A stretch of DNA of 64,000 bases from Candidatus Roseilinea sp. (GCA_025998955.1 AP024676.1:992001-1056000); one strand, 5' to 3'; positions 33,923 through 44,169 are shown, counted from the stretch's first letter. The notes: generated from the sequence alone by a model not told the origin. Program-made: numbers and translations.

Positions 33923-35956
33923 ATGGCAAAGAAGACAGCACTCATCACCGGCATCACCGGCCAGGATGGCTCGTATTTAGCAGAGTTCTTGCTCGGGTTG
34001 GATTACCGTGTGGTCGGCATGGTGCGGCGCACCAGCACCATTAACTTCGATCGCATCAAGCACATCCAAGACCAGATTGACATTGTGCAGGGCGACTTGC
34101 TCGACCAGTCGTCGCTCATGGAGATCATCCGCGAATATCAGCCGGACGAGGTATACAACCTCGCGGCGCAGTCATTCGTGCCGACGTCGTTCAGCCAGCC
34201 GGTGCTCACCGGCGAATTCACCGCGCTGGGGGTGACGCGATTGTTGGAAGCGATCCGGCATGTCAAGCCCGATGCACGCTTCTACCAGGCGTCGTCATCG
34301 GAGATGTTCGGCAAAGTGGTCGAGGTGCCGCAGCGCGAAACCACGCCCTTTCACCCGCGTAGCCCGTACGGCGTCGCGAAGGTGTATGGGCATTGGATCA
34401 CGGTCAACTACCGCGAGAGCTATGGCATGTTCGCGTGCAGCGGCATCTTGTTCAACCACGAGTGCGTCACTGCAGAGACGCCGGTCTTCATACGGCGCAA
34501 CGGGTTGATTGACCTCTTGCCTATCGAGGACATCGTGCCTCACCGCACTGACCCGCGGAGTGCTTCGCGCTACACGACCAACCTTCGCTCGGAAGATGCC
34601 TTTGAGGTGTGGGACGCCCATCGCTGGGCTCGGGTCACCTGCATGACTGCGACATGGAACGGGTTCGAGCACAAGCCGAACAAAACGGTGTATCGCGTGG
34701 CAGCACGCGGTGCTGTGTTCCACGCTACCGGCGACCACCGGGTCGTGACCTGTCGCGATGACCGTCCTGCTGAGGTGCCGACCGAACAGCTCCGCCCAGG
34801 CGATGCGCTGGCCTTGATCCCGCTGCCCCAGCCGACGAACGAGATCAGCATGACCGAAGATGAGGCGTGGCTGTTGGGCATCCTGGTCGCTGAGGGCTAT
34901 ATCAGCGACGAGGGCAAAGTGCAAGTGGTCAATCGCGATGTTGCGTTGTTGGATCGCACGGCTGCATGTTGGCGCAGCGTGTGTGGCGGCGACGCCTCGC
35001 GCCACACTGCGCTCAGCGGATTCGAAGGCGGCGGCGAAGTGATTCATTTGCAACTGACGGGCGCGCGCGCCTATGGTCGTTACCTGCGCGAGTCGCTCTA
35101 TACCCGCGCCGGCCACAAGCGCGTTCCCCGCAGGGTCCTGAACGCCTCCCCAGAAGCGCGTCTAGCATTCTTACGCGGGTTCAACGCCGGCGATGGCTTG
35201 GAGCGCACACCTTGCAATTACGAATTTCAAGGATTCAAGACCGCCTCGCCGGTATTGGCTGCCGGCCTCTATTGGCTTGCGCTCACTACCCTGAATCAGC
35301 GTGCGGTAGTCTGCACCGAGGAACGCGACGGACGACTGTACTACCAAATCAACCTCAACTCGCCGAGCCTGGTCGGACAAAAGGGAAAGCATCTCCGCCG
35401 GCCGATCGAGGAGATCGTCAAGGTCGAACCGATTGACTACAACGGCTGGCTGTTCGACTTGGCGACGACGACCGGTACCTTTCATGCCGGGGTTGGGCAG
35501 GGTTGGATCCACAATTCACCTCGGCGCGGCCTGGAGTTCGTCACGCACAAAGTGACGCACGCTGCCGCGCGCATCAAGCTGGGTTTGCAGCACGAGCTGC
35601 GCCTGGGCAACCTGGACGCTCGGCGCGATTGGGGCTATGCCGGCGATTACGTGCGTGGCATGTGGATGATGCTACAGCACGACCACCCAGACGATTACGT
35701 GCTCGCCACCGGCGAGACGCACTCGGTGCGCGAGTTGTGCGAAGTGGCATTCGGCTATCTCGGCTTAAACTGGGAGGACTACGTCGTCGTTGACCCCAAG
35801 TACTACCGGCCGGCCGAGGTGGATTTGCTGATCGGCGACGCCAGCAAAGCCGGTCGCGTCTTGGGCTGGGAGCCTCAGGTCAACTTCGAGCAATTGGTGC
35901 GCATGATGGTGGATGCCGACCTGCAAGCATTACACAACAATGAGAGGCAAACATGA
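33923..35956 (+). CDS. gmd: GDP-mannose 4,6-dehydratase interrupted by an in-frame intein
   Basis: Converts GDP-D-mannose to GDP-4-keto-6-deoxy-D-mannose. The precursor is 677 residues; residues 181-531 are an intein, leaving 326 residues of Gmd, a normal length. Extein features: [10 protein letters not shown] (10-19, NADP-binding), [19 protein letters not shown], and the YGVAK catalytic pair (Tyr149, Lys153). The intein sits inside the highly conserved LFNHESPRRG motif, between Glu180 and Ser532, close to the cofactor and substrate site, so the enzyme should be inactive until spliced. The gene follows rmd and overlaps the phosphomannomutase start (ATGA). Confidence 0.95.
   Translation: MAKKTALITGITGQDGSYLAEFLLGLDYRVVGMVRRTSTINFDRIKHIQDQIDIVQGDLLDQSSLMEIIREYQPDEVYNLAAQSFVPTSFSQPVLTGEFTALGVTRLLEAIRHVKPDARFYQASSSEMFGKVVEVPQRETTPFHPRSPYGVAKVYGHWITVNYRESYGMFACSGILFNHECVTAETPVFIRRNGLIDLLPIEDIVPHRTDPRSASRYTTNLRSEDAFEVWDAHRWARVTCMTATWNGFEHKPNKTVYRVAARGAVFHATGDHRVVTCRDDRPAEVPTEQLRPGDALALIPLPQPTNEISMTEDEAWLLGILVAEGYISDEGKVQVVNRDVALLDRTAACWRSVCGGDASRHTALSGFEGGGEVIHLQLTGARAYGRYLRESLYTRAGHKRVPRRVLNASPEARLAFLRGFNAGDGLERTPCNYEFQGFKTASPVLAAGLYWLALTTLNQRAVVCTEERDGRLYYQINLNSPSLVGQKGKHLRRPIEEIVKVEPIDYNGWLFDLATTTGTFHAGVGQGWIHNSPRRGLEFVTHKVTHAAARIKLGLQHELRLGNLDARRDWGYAGDYVRGMWMMLQHDHPDDYVLATGETHSVRELCEVAFGYLGLNWEDYVVVDPKYYRPAEVDLLIGDASKAGRVLGWEPQVNFEQLVRMMVDADLQALHNNERQT
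34463..35515 (+). mobile_element. Class 1 intein with LAGLIDADG homing endonuclease inside Gmd
   Basis: 351 residues. Block A begins with the nucleophile Cys1 (CVTAETPVF). Block B is the TxxH in [12 protein letters not shown]. Two LAGLIDADG-like helices are [11 protein letters not shown] and LRGFNAGDG, with the acidic residues partly changed (E and D), so endonuclease activity is possible but not assured. Block F/G ends [19 protein letters not shown] then IHN, with the terminal His-Asn needed for Asn cyclisation. The first C-extein residue is Ser. All residues needed for splicing are present. Confidence 0.93.
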
Positions 35957-37386
35957 TTCAGATCAAATTCGGAACCGACGGCTGGCGCGGGCGCATCGCG
36001 GATGACTACACCTTTGCCAACGTGCGGCGCTGCGCCGAAGGATACGCGCGCTACATCGTGACGACCCCGAAGGCTGTGGAATCGTCGCGCCCATCGGTCG
36101 TCATCGGTTACGACAAGCGCTTCCAATCAGAAGACTTTGCCGCAGCTGCGGCCGAGGTGCTGGCCGGCCACGGCCTGAAGGTGTGGCTGACCGACGGCGC
36201 GACGCCGACGCCGGTCATCGCCTTTGCTGTGAACGCTAAGCAGGCGATCGGCGCGATCAACATCACGGCCAGCCATAACCCGCCGCAGGACAACGGCTTC
36301 AAAGTGCGCGACCATACCGGCGGCGCCATCGCTCCCGACGGCTTGGTGCAGATCGAGGCGGCTATCCCTGTCTCGGATGCCGACGTCAAACGCCTGGACT
36401 TCGACAAGGCGCTGTCGCAAGGGCTGATCGAGAAATTCGATCCGTCGGTCGAATACATCGCCAATCTGGAGCGGCTGGTAGATCTGAAGGCCATCGCGAA
36501 CGCCGGCCTGAAGGTGTTGATGGACCCGATGTGGGGCAACGGCGCCGGCTGGCTGCCGCGGCTGATCGGTGGGGGCAAGACGGAGGTCGTCGAGATTCAC
36601 AACGTGCGCAACCCGATCTTCCCGGAGATGACGCGCCCTGAACCGATCCCGCCGAACGTGAACGTCGGCCTGGCCAAGACGAAAGAGATCGGCGCGAATT
36701 GCTGTTGCATCACCGACGGCGACGCCGACCGGTGCGGCTTTGGCGACGAGCAAGGCGGCTTCATCAACCAATTGCGCGCCTACGCCTTGCTGGCGCTGTA
36801 TTTGCTGGAAATTCGCGGCGAGCGCGGCGCGATCGTCAAGACGCTCAGCACTACCTCGATGCTCAACAAGCTGGGCGAGCGCTACGGCGTGCCGGTGTAC
36901 GAGACCGGCGTCGGCTTCAAGTATGTGGCGCCCAAGATGACCGAGACGAACGCGATGATCGGCGGCGAGGAGAGCGGCGGCTATGCCTTTCGCGGCAACG
37001 TCCCGGAGCGCGATGGCATCCTGGCCAACCTTTACTTCCTCGACCTGCAAGTGCGCACGGGCAAGACGCCGACGCAGTTGATTGACTGGCTCTTCGAGAA
37101 AGTGGGCCCCCACTACTACGACCGTGTGGACTCGCTGATAGACCCGCAACAACGCGAAGCGATCAAGGCGCGCCTGCGCGCAGCGCAGCCGGCGACGATC
37201 GCCGGCTTGAAGGTGGTCGGCAAAGACATGACCGACGGCTATAAGTTCCTCTTCGAAGACGGCGGCTGGTTGCTCATTCGCATGTCCGGCACGGAGCCGC
37301 TGATGCGCGTGTATTGCGAAACGCGGGAGGCGTCGCTGGTCGAGCCGGTGTTGCAAGACGGGGTCAAGATCGCGAATGGAGCATGA
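35953..37386 (+). CDS. Phosphomannomutase/phosphoglucomutase
   Basis: A 477-residue alpha-D-phosphohexomutase. The phosphoserine loop is TASHNPP (Ser107), the metal loop DGDADRCGF, the sugar-binding loop GGEESGGY and the phosphate-binding loop [10 protein letters not shown]. It likely makes mannose-1-phosphate for GDP-mannose synthesis upstream of Gmd, though such enzymes often also take glucose phosphates. The missing step, mannose-1-phosphate guanylyltransferase, is not in the window. Its ATG overlaps the gmd stop by 4 bases. Confidence 0.9.
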   Translation: MIQIKFGTDGWRGRIADDYTFANVRRCAEGYARYIVTTPKAVESSRPSVVIGYDKRFQSEDFAAAAAEVLAGHGLKVWLTDGATPTPVIAFAVNAKQAIGAINITASHNPPQDNGFKVRDHTGGAIAPDGLVQIEAAIPVSDADVKRLDFDKALSQGLIEKFDPSVEYIANLERLVDLKAIANAGLKVLMDPMWGNGAGWLPRLIGGGKTEVVEIHNVRNPIFPEMTRPEPIPPNVNVGLAKTKEIGANCCCITDGDADRCGFGDEQGGFINQLRAYALLALYLLEIRGERGAIVKTLSTTSMLNKLGERYGVPVYETGVGFKYVAPKMTETNAMIGGEESGGYAFRGNVPERDGILANLYFLDLQVRTGKTPTQLIDWLFEKVGPHYYDRVDSLIDPQQREAIKARLRAAQPATIAGLKVVGKDMTDGYKFLFEDGGWLLIRMSGTEPLMRVYCETREASLVEPVLQDGVKIANGA

Positions 37387-38206
37387 GGCGGAGAAGGGAG
37401 TCGGTCAAGTTAGTCAGGTCGGTCAAGTCGGCCCGTTGGGGCTGTTCGATACCCATTGCCATCTGGATGTGGCGGCGTTCGATCAGGATCGCGACGCGGC
37501 CATGGCGCGGGCGCGCGCGGCCGGCGTGGCGCGCTTCCTCAACCCGGCCTACGACTTGGAGAGTAGCCGGCGCACGATGGTGTTGGCTCAGGCGCATGCT
37601 GACGTCGTCGCTGCCGTGGGCGTGCATCCCAACGCTGCGGCCGATTTCGACGGGGCACAGTTGGCTGAGCTACGCGCGTTGGCGTGTGCACCCCAAGTCG
37701 TCGCCGTTGGCGAGATCGGGTTGGATTATTACTGGCAGACCACGCCGCGCGACCGACAGGCTCAGGCGTTCATCGAGCAGTTGGCGCTGGCGCGCGAGTT
37801 AAATCTGCCGGTGATCGTGCATTGCCGCGACGCCTACGATGATGCGCTTGAACTGCTCCGTGAGCACGGACATGGGCTACCTGGGCTGGTCATGCACGCT
37901 TTCTCCGGGCGCATGGAGCATCTGCGCGCGGTGCTCGACCTGGGCTTTTACATCGGCATCGGTGGGCCGGTGACCTACCCCAACGCCCACACGTTGCGCG
38001 ATCTGGTCAGGGCTGCGCCGCTGGAAAGGATCGTCATCGAGACCGACGCGCCCTATCTCGCGCCGCAAGGGCATCGCGGTCGGCGCAACGAGCCGGCCTA
38101 CCTGGTCGAAGTCGCGCACAAAGTCGCCGAATTGCGCAGGCTGTCCATACGTGACATTGCGCGCATTACGACGGATAATGGGCGCCGATTGTTTCGACTG
38201 AGCTGA
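37376..38206 (+). CDS. tatD: TatD-family metal-dependent DNase
   Basis: A 276-residue TIM-barrel hydrolase. Metal ligands are seen in FDTHCHLD (about residues 24-31), [21 protein letters not shown] and IETDAPYL. TatD proteins act as 3'-5' exonucleases or AP endonucleases in DNA quality control. The ATG at 37376 overlaps the previous gene by 11 bases; the first 20 residues (Gly/Gln/Val-rich) are extra, so a start nearer GLFDTHCH cannot be excluded. Confidence 0.9.
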   Translation: MEHEAEKGVGQVSQVGQVGPLGLFDTHCHLDVAAFDQDRDAAMARARAAGVARFLNPAYDLESSRRTMVLAQAHADVVAAVGVHPNAAADFDGAQLAELRALACAPQVVAVGEIGLDYYWQTTPRDRQAQAFIEQLALARELNLPVIVHCRDAYDDALELLREHGHGLPGLVMHAFSGRMEHLRAVLDLGFYIGIGGPVTYPNAHTLRDLVRAAPLERIVIETDAPYLAPQGHRGRRNEPAYLVEVAHKVAELRRLSIRDIARITTDNGRRLFRLS

Positions 38207-38222
38207 GCAGGGATGTTTTAAG

Positions 38223-39254
38223 ATGACGCTAAGGAATGCACGTGCCGTGTCGCATACAACCAATGACAGTCGCCCGAATTCGAAAGGAGGAGCCATACAA
38301 CGCGCGCAAGAGCTTGTGAAGCGGCAGCTTGCCGATGTAGAAACAACGCTCCGGCATCTGCCCGATCTCCAGCCGGCTGAGTTGCGCGAGGCAGTCGAAC
38401 GCATCGTCGCCAGTGGCGGCAAGCGTATCCGGCCGGTGATCACGCTGCTGATCGCCGGCATGCTGGGCCGGCTGGATAACCCGCGCGCGGTGGATCTGGC
38501 CAGCGCCGTAGAGATGCTGCACACTGCTACACTGGTCCACGACGACCTGATAGACGGCTCGCTGGTGCGGCGCGGCGCGGCGACGCTGAACGCCGTGTGG
38601 ACACCGGCAGCTACGGTGTTGACCGGCGATTACCTCTTCGCCGTCGCGGCCAACCTGGCGGCGCGCACCGAGAGCGTCCGCGTGATGAGCATTTTCGCCG
38701 ACACGCTCGGCGTGATCGTCGCCGGCGAGCTGCAACAACAGTTCACCGACTTCGCCCTGCGCGCGACGCGCGACGACTACTATCGCCGCATCTACAGCAA
38801 GACGGCTTCGATGTTCGTCCTGGCGGCGACGGCAGCCGGCGTGATCTGCGATGCCACCGAAGCGCAGATCACTGCACTGCACGATTACGGGCGCGACCTC
38901 GGCATTGCCTTTCAGGTGATGGACGACGTGCTCGACTTTACCGGCGAGCAGGCCAATGTGGGCAAGCCGGTCGGCAGCGACCTGCGGCGCGGCCTGATTA
39001 CGCTGCCCACCATTTGTTACATCGAGGCACACGGGGAAGCGGGGCTGGAGTGCGCCCTGCGCGGGGAGTGCGACCCTCAGACCTACGACCGCATTGTGGC
39101 CCAGATTCGCGCCTCGGACGCGATCGCCTGTTCGTTGGAAGAAGCCGACGCGATCGCCCAAAATGCGAAGAAGGCGCTGGAGATCTTCCCGAACAACCCA
39201 TACCGCGCCACACTCATTGATTTGGTGGACTACACACTGGAACGCACCAAATGA
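38223..39254 (+). CDS. Trans-polyprenyl diphosphate synthase
   Basis: A 343-residue all-alpha prenyltransferase that builds long isoprenoid diphosphates, for quinone side chains. The first Asp-rich motif is HDDLIDGS, the second is MDDVLDFTGE; SGGKRIRPVI is the usual substrate-binding stretch. The first-motif arrangement DDLID fits medium/long-chain (hepta- to nonaprenyl) synthases. It starts 16 bases after tatD. Confidence 0.9.
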   Translation: MTLRNARAVSHTTNDSRPNSKGGAIQRAQELVKRQLADVETTLRHLPDLQPAELREAVERIVASGGKRIRPVITLLIAGMLGRLDNPRAVDLASAVEMLHTATLVHDDLIDGSLVRRGAATLNAVWTPAATVLTGDYLFAVAANLAARTESVRVMSIFADTLGVIVAGELQQQFTDFALRATRDDYYRRIYSKTASMFVLAATAAGVICDATEAQITALHDYGRDLGIAFQVMDDVLDFTGEQANVGKPVGSDLRRGLITLPTICYIEAHGEAGLECALRGECDPQTYDRIVAQIRASDAIACSLEEADAIAQNAKKALEIFPNNPYRATLIDLVDYTLERTK

Positions 39255-39313
39255 CACCGTCATTAATTGCGCCTCGGTTGCAATCTTGACATCAAGTCGT
39301 CAGGCCAATCAAC

Positions 39314-40246
39314 TTGATCGCGGTTCTCATCGTGAGTTGGAACGTGCGCGAGTTGCTGCGCGCGTGCCTGCTGTCGTTGCAGCGCTATCCGGCGACATCG
39401 CACGAACAATCCATCATCGTCGTAGATAACGCTTCGGGTGATGGCACGTTGGAGATGCTCTACCGCGACTTCCCCGAGGTCTGCGTCGTCGCGAATCCGA
39501 CCAATCGCGGCTTTACGGGCGGCAACAACGACGGCCTGCGCAAAATTGATTCGATTCTCGATCCCGATTTCATTTTGCTGCTCAACCCCGATACGGAGGT
39601 GACGCCTGGCGCGCTCGATGCGCTGCTCGCGTGCGCCGAGGCCCACCCCCAGGCCGGCGTGATCGGTCCGCAGTTGCGCTACCCCGATGGGGACGTGCAG
39701 TCCTCGCGCCGGCGCTTCCCGACGTTTTGGACGGCGCTGTTCGAGAGCACCTGGTTGCAGCCGATTGCGCCGCGCGCGGTGCTCGACCACTACTACGTTC
39801 GCGATCGTCGCGATGACGAGGCTTGCGAAGTGGATTGGGTGGTCGGCGCGGCGATGCTCGTGCGCCGGGAAGCCTACCGGCAAGTGGGCGGCCTGGACGA
39901 GCACAACTTCTTCATGTACTCCGAGGAGCTGGACTGGTGCCGGCGCATCAAGGCGGCCGGCTGGCAGGTGCTCTACGAGCCGCGCGCCCGGGTGGTGCAT
40001 CACGAAGGCAAGAGCAGCGCGCAAGTCTCGGCGCAGCGCATGATCTACTTCAACACCAGCAAGGTGCGCTATTTCGCCAAGCATCACGGTCGGCTACAAG
40101 CCACCGCTTTGCGCCTGGTGCTGCTCGGCATGTTTGCCTGGCAGTGGGCGCTGGAGGGCGCGAAGTGGCTGGCCGGCCACCGGCGCGCGCTGCGGGCCGA
40201 GCGGATGCGCGCCTATGCCCGGGTCTTGCGCTCCGGGCTGCGCTGA
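39314..40246 (+). CDS. Glycosyltransferase family 2, rhamnosyltransferase-like
   Basis: A 310-residue inverting GT-A transferase. N-terminal VLIVSWNVRELLRACLLSL, the nucleotide-binding VVDNASGDGT, the metal-binding LLNPDTEV (DXD-like) and the base region FFMYSEELDWCRRIKAAGW (ED.D motif) are all family-typical; related proteins transfer rhamnose. This fits the GDP-D-rhamnose genes upstream. The start is a TTG at 39314, with no ATG placed early enough. It is convergent with the capA-like gene, 15 bases apart. Confidence 0.85.
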   Translation: MIAVLIVSWNVRELLRACLLSLQRYPATSHEQSIIVVDNASGDGTLEMLYRDFPEVCVVANPTNRGFTGGNNDGLRKIDSILDPDFILLLNPDTEVTPGALDALLACAEAHPQAGVIGPQLRYPDGDVQSSRRRFPTFWTALFESTWLQPIAPRAVLDHYYVRDRRDDEACEVDWVVGAAMLVRREAYRQVGGLDEHNFFMYSEELDWCRRIKAAGWQVLYEPRARVVHHEGKSSAQVSAQRMIYFNTSKVRYFAKHHGRLQATALRLVLLGMFAWQWALEGAKWLAGHRRALRAERMRAYARVLRSGLR

Positions 40247-40261
40247 GCGACCGCGCCGCGC

Positions 40262-41692
40262 TCAATATCCGCTCACCTTGAACAGCGTGCGCAGCAATTC
40301 GGCGCGCTCGGCCTCGTTCATCGGCACAGGCTGGCTGTTGTCCTCGATGAACGCCGTGCGCAGGTCTACGCCGAGGTAGCGCCCGTCGTAGAACACATGG
40401 CGGTCTACGAAAGTTTGCAGCGTGCCTTTGCTGAACGTCTGATCGCCGAAGAAGAAGTTGCCCAGCCCATAGTGCAGGAAGCCTTTCTCGTTCACGTCGA
40501 AGCCTTGGGCGTGGTGCCCCTGGCTGCCGCTGACGATCACCGCGCCGGCCTCCCGTAGTGCGTCGAAGTCGCGGTGCTGCTGTCGCGTGGCGGCGTAGGT
40601 GTAGTACTCGGCGTATTGCAACGTGGCGATGACCTGATAGCCCTCGGCGCGGAGTTGCCGGATCACCGGGATGATCATGTCGAGGGCGCGCGGATTCTGC
40701 GCGCCGCAGCGAGCCGATCCGGGGCGCGTCTCCGTCGCCCAGTTCGCGCCGAACCAGTTGCAGCCGACGAACGCGATCTTGTTGCCGTTGACCTCAAACT
40801 TGGCCGGCGTCAGCGCGGTCGCGGCGTTGCGTCCCCCGCCGAAATACTGCCACCCGCGCGCCTCGTACATGTCCAGCGTGGTGTTCAGGTGGCGCCAGCC
40901 GTAGTCCCATAGGTGGTTGCCGGTCAGCTCGACGACGTCCGTCCCGACGTCCTCGAGCAGCGCGATGTACTTGGGGTTGGAACACATGACGACGCCGCTG
41001 CGGAAGCGCGGCGGCGGGCAGCCTTCCCAGAACGACACTTCGTTGCTGATGTGCGCGATGTCGGCGCTGCGCAGCCAGTCGCGGATCGCCGCGCCCGGGT
41101 AGACCACGCCTTTGCGCTCCATCATGACCGCCGTGCCGCGCACCAGGGCAGTGACGCCGGTCATGGCGACCACGGCCATTTTGCGCAGGTCGCGGTTGGG
41201 CGCAGCGCCGATCTTGAGCGGATACCGCGATGTGTCGGCTTGTGGATCGAACAGATTGACGCCGTCCAGGTGAAGCAGCTTCCAGCGCGCCTCCAGTTCA
41301 TCGAAGGGCAGGATGGCAAAAGATGCCGGGCGGGCGTCCCAGGTCGCTGCCAAGAGCTTATCCGGCCGGGTCACGACGACGCGCGCGCCTGGGCCAGGCT
41401 CACCGATCAGCGCGATGAGCGCGTTGTATGCCTCCTCGGTGAGATAGAGCGTCGGCGGAGCGTCGTCGTTCGAGATCGAACGCAGCGCGTCGGCATCCCC
41501 TGCCCAGAACGCTTTCAATTGGTCGAAGCGGATGTTGTCGGCGACGGTGGGGAAGGGGGCGGCGATGGCGAAGAAGCGCTCGCCGGGAAGCGGCACCGAA
41601 GCGCGCGCCGGGCTGATCGGCGCGCAGCACAGCAACGTCAGGCTGAACCTGACGACGAGGCGAAGGACATGCGCGCGGTGTTCGTTTGTCAT
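40262..41692 (-). CDS. CapA-family metallophosphatase-like protein
   Basis: A 476-residue protein with a signal peptide (about residues 1-32, ending SPARAS). The C-terminal 280 residues match PGA_cap (CapA/PgsA): VAMTGVTALVRG, ISNEVSFWEGCPP, VVELTGNHLWDYG, IVSGSQGHHAQGF and HYGLGNFFFGD carry the metal-binding residues of the calcineurin-like fold. The N-terminal 150 residues are a separate solute-binding-like domain found in similar Chloroflexota proteins. Members act in poly-gamma-glutamate or surface polymer export; the role here is not defined. It overlaps the upstream gene by one base (TAATG). Confidence 0.82.
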   Translation of the reverse strand: MTNEHRAHVLRLVVRFSLTLLCCAPISPARASVPLPGERFFAIAAPFPTVADNIRFDQLKAFWAGDADALRSISNDDAPPTLYLTEEAYNALIALIGEPGPGARVVVTRPDKLLAATWDARPASFAILPFDELEARWKLLHLDGVNLFDPQADTSRYPLKIGAAPNRDLRKMAVVAMTGVTALVRGTAVMMERKGVVYPGAAIRDWLRSADIAHISNEVSFWEGCPPPRFRSGVVMCSNPKYIALLEDVGTDVVELTGNHLWDYGWRHLNTTLDMYEARGWQYFGGGRNAATALTPAKFEVNGNKIAFVGCNWFGANWATETRPGSARCGAQNPRALDMIIPVIRQLRAEGYQVIATLQYAEYYTYAATRQQHRDFDALREAGAVIVSGSQGHHAQGFDVNEKGFLHYGLGNFFFGDQTFSKGTLQTFVDRHVFYDGRYLGVDLRTAFIEDNSQPVPMNEAERAELLRTLFKVSGY

Positions 41693-42168
41693 TACGCGTC
41701 TTGCTGCGCCTCGGCATCCCAGCAGCGCCGGACGCGCGGGCTATAGATCACCGTGTAGGTGCTACCTTCGCTCACCTTTTCGTAAGTCTCTGCCAAGGTC
41801 TCTAGCTCTTCAAGCCCGTGAAAGCGCAAGTAGTAGCGCGGTGCGCTGCGCGCCGATTTGTGCCTTCGCTTTCCGATCAGGCGGGCGGTGTGCACGCGCG
41901 CTACCCCGTCGCGCAGGTCCGTGTAATTTCGGTAGGTGTAGAGCAGCGTCAGCGCGGCGGCCACCAGCAAAAGGACGCTTGCAGCGGCGACGAAGCCGAC
42001 GAGGAACGGACTCTGCGGAAAGGTAGTCAGCAGGCAGACAGAGGCCGTGACGCAGATGAACAGCACGCCGAGCAGCACCAGGGGAGGCAAATAGGCATTG
42101 ACGCGTAGCCAATTCGTTTGCTCGGCGGTAAGCGGGCGGGTACTGGTGACGCTATCCATCCTTGCCAT
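41692..42168 (-). CDS. Hypothetical two-helix membrane protein
   Basis: 158 residues with two hydrophobic helices (about 27-50 and 55-78) and a soluble C-terminal part (YYLRFHGLEELETLAETYE, then YTVIYSPRVRRCWD). No family recognised; the tail resembles DUF3592-like SH3-type segments in which a period and pressure-like beta domain follows two helices, but this is weak. Translationally linked to the capA-like gene. Confidence 0.6.
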   Translation of the reverse strand: MARMDSVTSTRPLTAEQTNWLRVNAYLPPLVLLGVLFICVTASVCLLTTFPQSPFLVGFVAAASVLLLVAAALTLLYTYRNYTDLRDGVARVHTARLIGKRRHKSARSAPRYYLRFHGLEELETLAETYEKVSEGSTYTVIYSPRVRRCWDAEAQQDA

Positions 42169-42172
42169 CTCG

Positions 42173-42988
42173 TTAGAGATATGCCTGAACTAGGTCGCGC
42201 AGCTTCACCGTCTCGCTGATCACGTCCACGTTGTCGGTCTGCATGTAGTCCTGGTGCACATACTCGATGGCCAGGTAGCCCTCATAGCCGGCCTGACGCA
42301 GGGCGTCGAGCATAGCGGGAAAGTTGAGCGTGCCGTGCTCCAGCCGCGTCTGCAAAAAGCCTGGCTTAGCCTGCCGCAGATGGACGTGCGCGGCGAACGC
42401 GCACAGCGGGTCTACCTCGGCTTGTGTGTAGCCGAGCGTGATGAAGTGGGCGTAGTCCAATGCCAGCGCCAGCTCCGGCGCGGCCTCGACCACGGTCAGT
42501 GTATCGCGTGGCGATTCCAGGAGGCCCATCACATGCGGCTCAATGGCGATGTCCACGCCAGCCGGCAGGCTGATCGCCAGAAGCTCCTGACAGGCTTCGA
42601 TGCAGTGCTGGATGGCGTCGGCTTTGCTCATGTGAGGATGAATCACGCCCGGCAGCAACATCACTGATGGGCACGCAACGGCAGCGCAAAACTCGATCAC
42701 CCGCTGGAAGTCCTCGCGGTTCTTGCGGCGCACCTTCGAGTCGGACGAGTTCAGCGGCCGCTCGATGAAGCCGGCGCCGAAGGTGTAATACAGGTTGCTG
42801 ATCTGCAGCCCGAGCGAGCGGACGCGCTGAACCTCGTCGTGCTCGCCTTTCAAGATGGCGTCGCGGTTGAGGTGGCCGCCTGGGTATGCGCCGGCGTCCA
42901 TTGCCTCGAAGCCGAGCGCGCGGGCAATGCCGGCGGCTTCTTCCAGCGTGCAGCGCGGGAAGGACCAACTGGTGAGGGTGAGTTTCAT
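42173..42988 (-). CDS. Sugar phosphate isomerase/epimerase (AP-endonuclease-2 TIM barrel)
   Basis: A 271-residue member of PF01261. Start MKLTLTSWSFPRCTLEEAAG; metal ligands fit the Glu in DIAIEPHVMG, the Asp/His of LALDYAHFI, the His of AAHVHLRQAKPG and the late Glu in YLAIEYVHQDY. Such enzymes isomerise or epimerise ketoses and inosose. It lies in the same direction after a dehydrogenase and a rhamnose-type ABC importer, so it probably belongs to that catabolic operon. I use the ATG at 42988 rather than a GTG three codons earlier. Confidence 0.82.
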   Translation of the reverse strand: MKLTLTSWSFPRCTLEEAAGIARALGFEAMDAGAYPGGHLNRDAILKGEHDEVQRVRSLGLQISNLYYTFGAGFIERPLNSSDSKVRRKNREDFQRVIEFCAAVACPSVMLLPGVIHPHMSKADAIQHCIEACQELLAISLPAGVDIAIEPHVMGLLESPRDTLTVVEAAPELALALDYAHFITLGYTQAEVDPLCAFAAHVHLRQAKPGFLQTRLEHGTLNFPAMLDALRQAGYEGYLAIEYVHQDYMQTDNVDVISETVKLRDLVQAYL

Positions 42989-43009
42989 GGTTGGCACAGG
43001 CGAGCGATT

Positions 43010-43075
43010 CTGGTAATTCGGTGAGTTGGAAGTCGTGAGTGGGAAGCCGGACTGTTGACAGTGACCACTTACTGC
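43010..43075. repeat. Near-repeat intergenic tract
   Basis: GTGAGTTGGAAGTCGTGAGTG and GTTGACAGTGACCACTTACTG word repeats, partly inverted (GTGAGTGG versus CCACTTAC). It fills the spacer between the oxidoreductase and the isomerase genes. Confidence 0.5.
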
Positions 43076-44158
43076 TCACAAATCAGCAATGCGAATCCAG
43101 CGGCCGCCCTCGTTCGCCGAGCGGTAGGCCGCTTCGAGCACTTCGACGGTCTTTGCCGCTAGGTCGGCGGGCATGGGGTTCTCATCGGTTCGCCCGAGCG
43201 CCAGGTCAACGAATACTTGCCAGGGGGCGCTGGCCGGGTAGTCGCCGTCGCCGGAGCGCATCGGGATGACCGTATCGCGCCCATCTTTGCGCCGGATCTC
43301 CAACCGTTCACGCTCGATGTCTAGCAGCAACATGCCTTCCGTGCCGAAGATGCGGATGTCTATCTGATAGCCTTTGCTGCGATCGTGCCGCGCGCCGCTC
43401 GGCTTGGGAATGGTGGCGCTGCCGCTAATCGCTGCTGTCGCACCGTTGGTGAACGTAGCGACGATCGCGTCGTAGTAGTCGGCGCCGGAAGGCGAGCGTC
43501 CCATCTGCGCCGACACGGTTGCCGGCTGCACATCGGCCAGCGCGAACATCACGCCCAGCGCGTGCGAGAGCTGGCCCCAGCCATAGCCGCCGGCGCGGGC
43601 CGGATCGGCCCAGGTCGTCGCTGGTGGACGAAAGGTTTGTCCCTCGGTCTCGACCATCGGTTGGCCGGCCATCAGGTCGCCCAAGGCGCTGGCCATCTGG
43701 CAGACGATGTGGCGCACTTCGCCGATCTCTCCGGCGTGGGTGAGCCGGCTGGCCTGGCGCACATAGTGTGTGAAGTTCCAACCCTGTGGCACCAGCACGT
43801 GCCGGCCTTTAGATGCCGCCAGCGTCGCCAGTTCATGCGCATCGCGGGCGCGTGTGCATATCGGCTTCTCGACCATCACGTGCAGGCCGGCTTCTAGTGC
43901 GGCGCGCGCGTGCTCGTAGTGTAAGACGTGCGGTGACGCCACGACTACCGCATCGAGTTCCTGCCGGAGCAACTCACGGTAATCCTCGGTGGCGTGGGCG
44001 AAGCCGAACCGGTCGCGCACCAGCGCCAGCTCGGCCTGGCCGAGCCGGCAGACGCTGATCAATGCAACGTCGTCGCGGGCGGCGAACCACGGCATTTGAT
44101 ATTCCACGGCCCACCAGCCCGCGCCGATGAAACCGAGGCGGAGTTTGCGCTGTGACAT
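43076..44158 (-). CDS. Gfo/Idh/MocA-family oxidoreductase
   Basis: A 360-residue NAD(P)-dependent dehydrogenase. Rossmann motif GFIGAGWWAVEYQ (9-21) and the conserved EKP in HVMVEKPICT (Lys of the catalytic set). WGQLSHALGVMFALAD is the usual catalytic His region of the C-terminal domain. Substrate unknown; with the ABC genes and an isomerase beside it, oxidation of an imported deoxy sugar or lactone is plausible. A 19-bp perfect inverted repeat lies upstream, between it and the binding-protein gene. Confidence 0.88.
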   Translation of the reverse strand: MSQRKLRLGFIGAGWWAVEYQMPWFAARDDVALISVCRLGQAELALVRDRFGFAHATEDYRELLRQELDAVVVASPHVLHYEHARAALEAGLHVMVEKPICTRARDAHELATLAASKGRHVLVPQGWNFTHYVRQASRLTHAGEIGEVRHIVCQMASALGDLMAGQPMVETEGQTFRPPATTWADPARAGGYGWGQLSHALGVMFALADVQPATVSAQMGRSPSGADYYDAIVATFTNGATAAISGSATIPKPSGARHDRSKGYQIDIRIFGTEGMLLLDIERERLEIRRKDGRDTVIPMRSGDGDYPASAPWQVFVDLALGRTDENPMPADLAAKTVEVLEAAYRSANEGGRWIRIADL

Positions 44159-44169
44159 GATTGCTCTTG

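Noticed and set aside
36127-37356. 409-residue open frame on the minus strand
   Set aside because: It is the antisense shadow of the phosphomannomutase gene, rich in Arg, His and Gln with no domain, an effect of high GC at third positions.
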